Source: Deltaproteobacteria bacterium (lineage in GTDB: Bacteria; Desulfobacterota; Binatia; Binatales; Binataceae). From it: 5,550 nucleotides of DNA. Location of the stretch: contig JAJZAG010000256.1 of assembly GCA_021799555.1 (NCBI GenBank), positions 1-5,550 on the forward strand. The letters run 5' to 3'. This document shows, piece after piece, positions 5,311 to 5,550 of this stretch. The stretch's first letter is position 1. Each line of letters opens with the position of its first letter. Below the pieces are notes generated by a model, which made no database searches, was not told where the DNA came from, and saw nothing but the letters and a program-made list of their open reading frames with translations. A program made the position numbers and the translations under genes.

Positions 5311-5550
5311 ATGAAAGCGCTCGTCGATTATCCGTCTGATGGCCTATGCACCGCTTTTCGAAGAGCTTCCGACTTTCCGGATGATCAGGTCTTCAGCGTG
5401 GCCCAATTGAGTTTGCCGCGCGAGACGCTCGCTCGATGCTGTGATCCATCGTGGGTTTTTGTCCGCCGGCGTAGGTACTGGCCACAAAATCGCGTTAACG
5501 GTATATTAAACGAGAAAGTCGTTCAGCCGCCTTCGCATTTTGCGATGTTC
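5311..5550 (+). CDS. Possible start of an unidentified gene, open to the window edge
   Basis: From ATG 5311 (MKALVDYPSDG) the frame stays open for 80 codons to the end of the window. Internal segments include DFPDDQVFSVAQLSLPRETL and CCDPSWVFVRRRYW. No family was recognised, and the product contains several Cys and Trp residues. GAGATG precedes the start closely without a clear Shine-Dalgarno sequence. An 80-codon open run can occur by chance in DNA of this composition. The preceding 5162-5310 holds only the upstream region of the PagL-like gene and short inverted words (ACCTGA at 5256-5261 and TCAGGT at 5281-5286); nothing else was recognised in it. Confidence 0.25.
   Translation, partial: MKALVDYPSDGLCTAFRRASDFPDDQVFSVAQLSLPRETLARCCDPSWVFVRRRRYWPQNRVNGILNEKVVQPPSHFAMF

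Noticed and set aside
1..5550. CRISPR array or tandem repeats
   Set aside because: No regularly spaced repeats of 20-40 bases were seen on either strand.

Overview
The window comes from a Gram-negative bacterium with fairly GC-rich DNA. The main pointer is a secreted PagL-like outer-membrane lipid A deacylase at 4493-5161, which implies an LPS-bearing outer membrane. The species cannot be named from this sequence. The rest looks like an accessory defence island, part intact and part decaying, with an IS110-type transposase remnant at its left edge.

Left to right, plus strand. Bases 1-111 hold the C-terminal end of an IS110-family transposase on the minus strand. A complete HigB/HigA-like toxin-antitoxin pair follows (315-689 and 643-1008), with a near-palindromic operator and a plausible promoter just upstream. 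Next is an EcoEI-type HsdR restriction subunit gene (1042 to about 2450) that is clearly dead: two frameshifts, one in-frame TAG, a changed Walker A glycine and a missing C-terminal half. No hsdM or hsdS is visible.

Minus strand, read from 4409 down to about 2530, is a tightly packed five-frame operon: an MNT-type nucleotidyltransferase, a HEPN protein with an in-frame TAA at codon 27, a 59-residue small ORF, a 205-residue HEPN-like protein with an R-X4-H motif, and a relic of a large type III-like (BPTD_3080-like) restriction endonuclease. Successive frames overlap by 11, 4, 4 and 4 nt; the last three overlaps are ATGA. The order suggests a former nuclease/helicase restriction system with an embedded MNT/HEPN module. 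The restriction gene appears to have lost its whole motor core, and the 59-residue ORF may be the scar of a deleted methyltransferase.

The two restriction relics meet tail to tail around 2440-2530. The PagL-like gene lies behind the operon on the same strand, separated by about 80 bases, and is probably ordinary chromosomal cargo. The last 240 bases carry an open frame with no stop that may be the start of another gene.

Best-supported intact genes: toxin, antitoxin, nucleotidyltransferase, 205-aa HEPN-like protein and PagL-like protein. All family assignments come from recognising motifs by eye; no database search was run.
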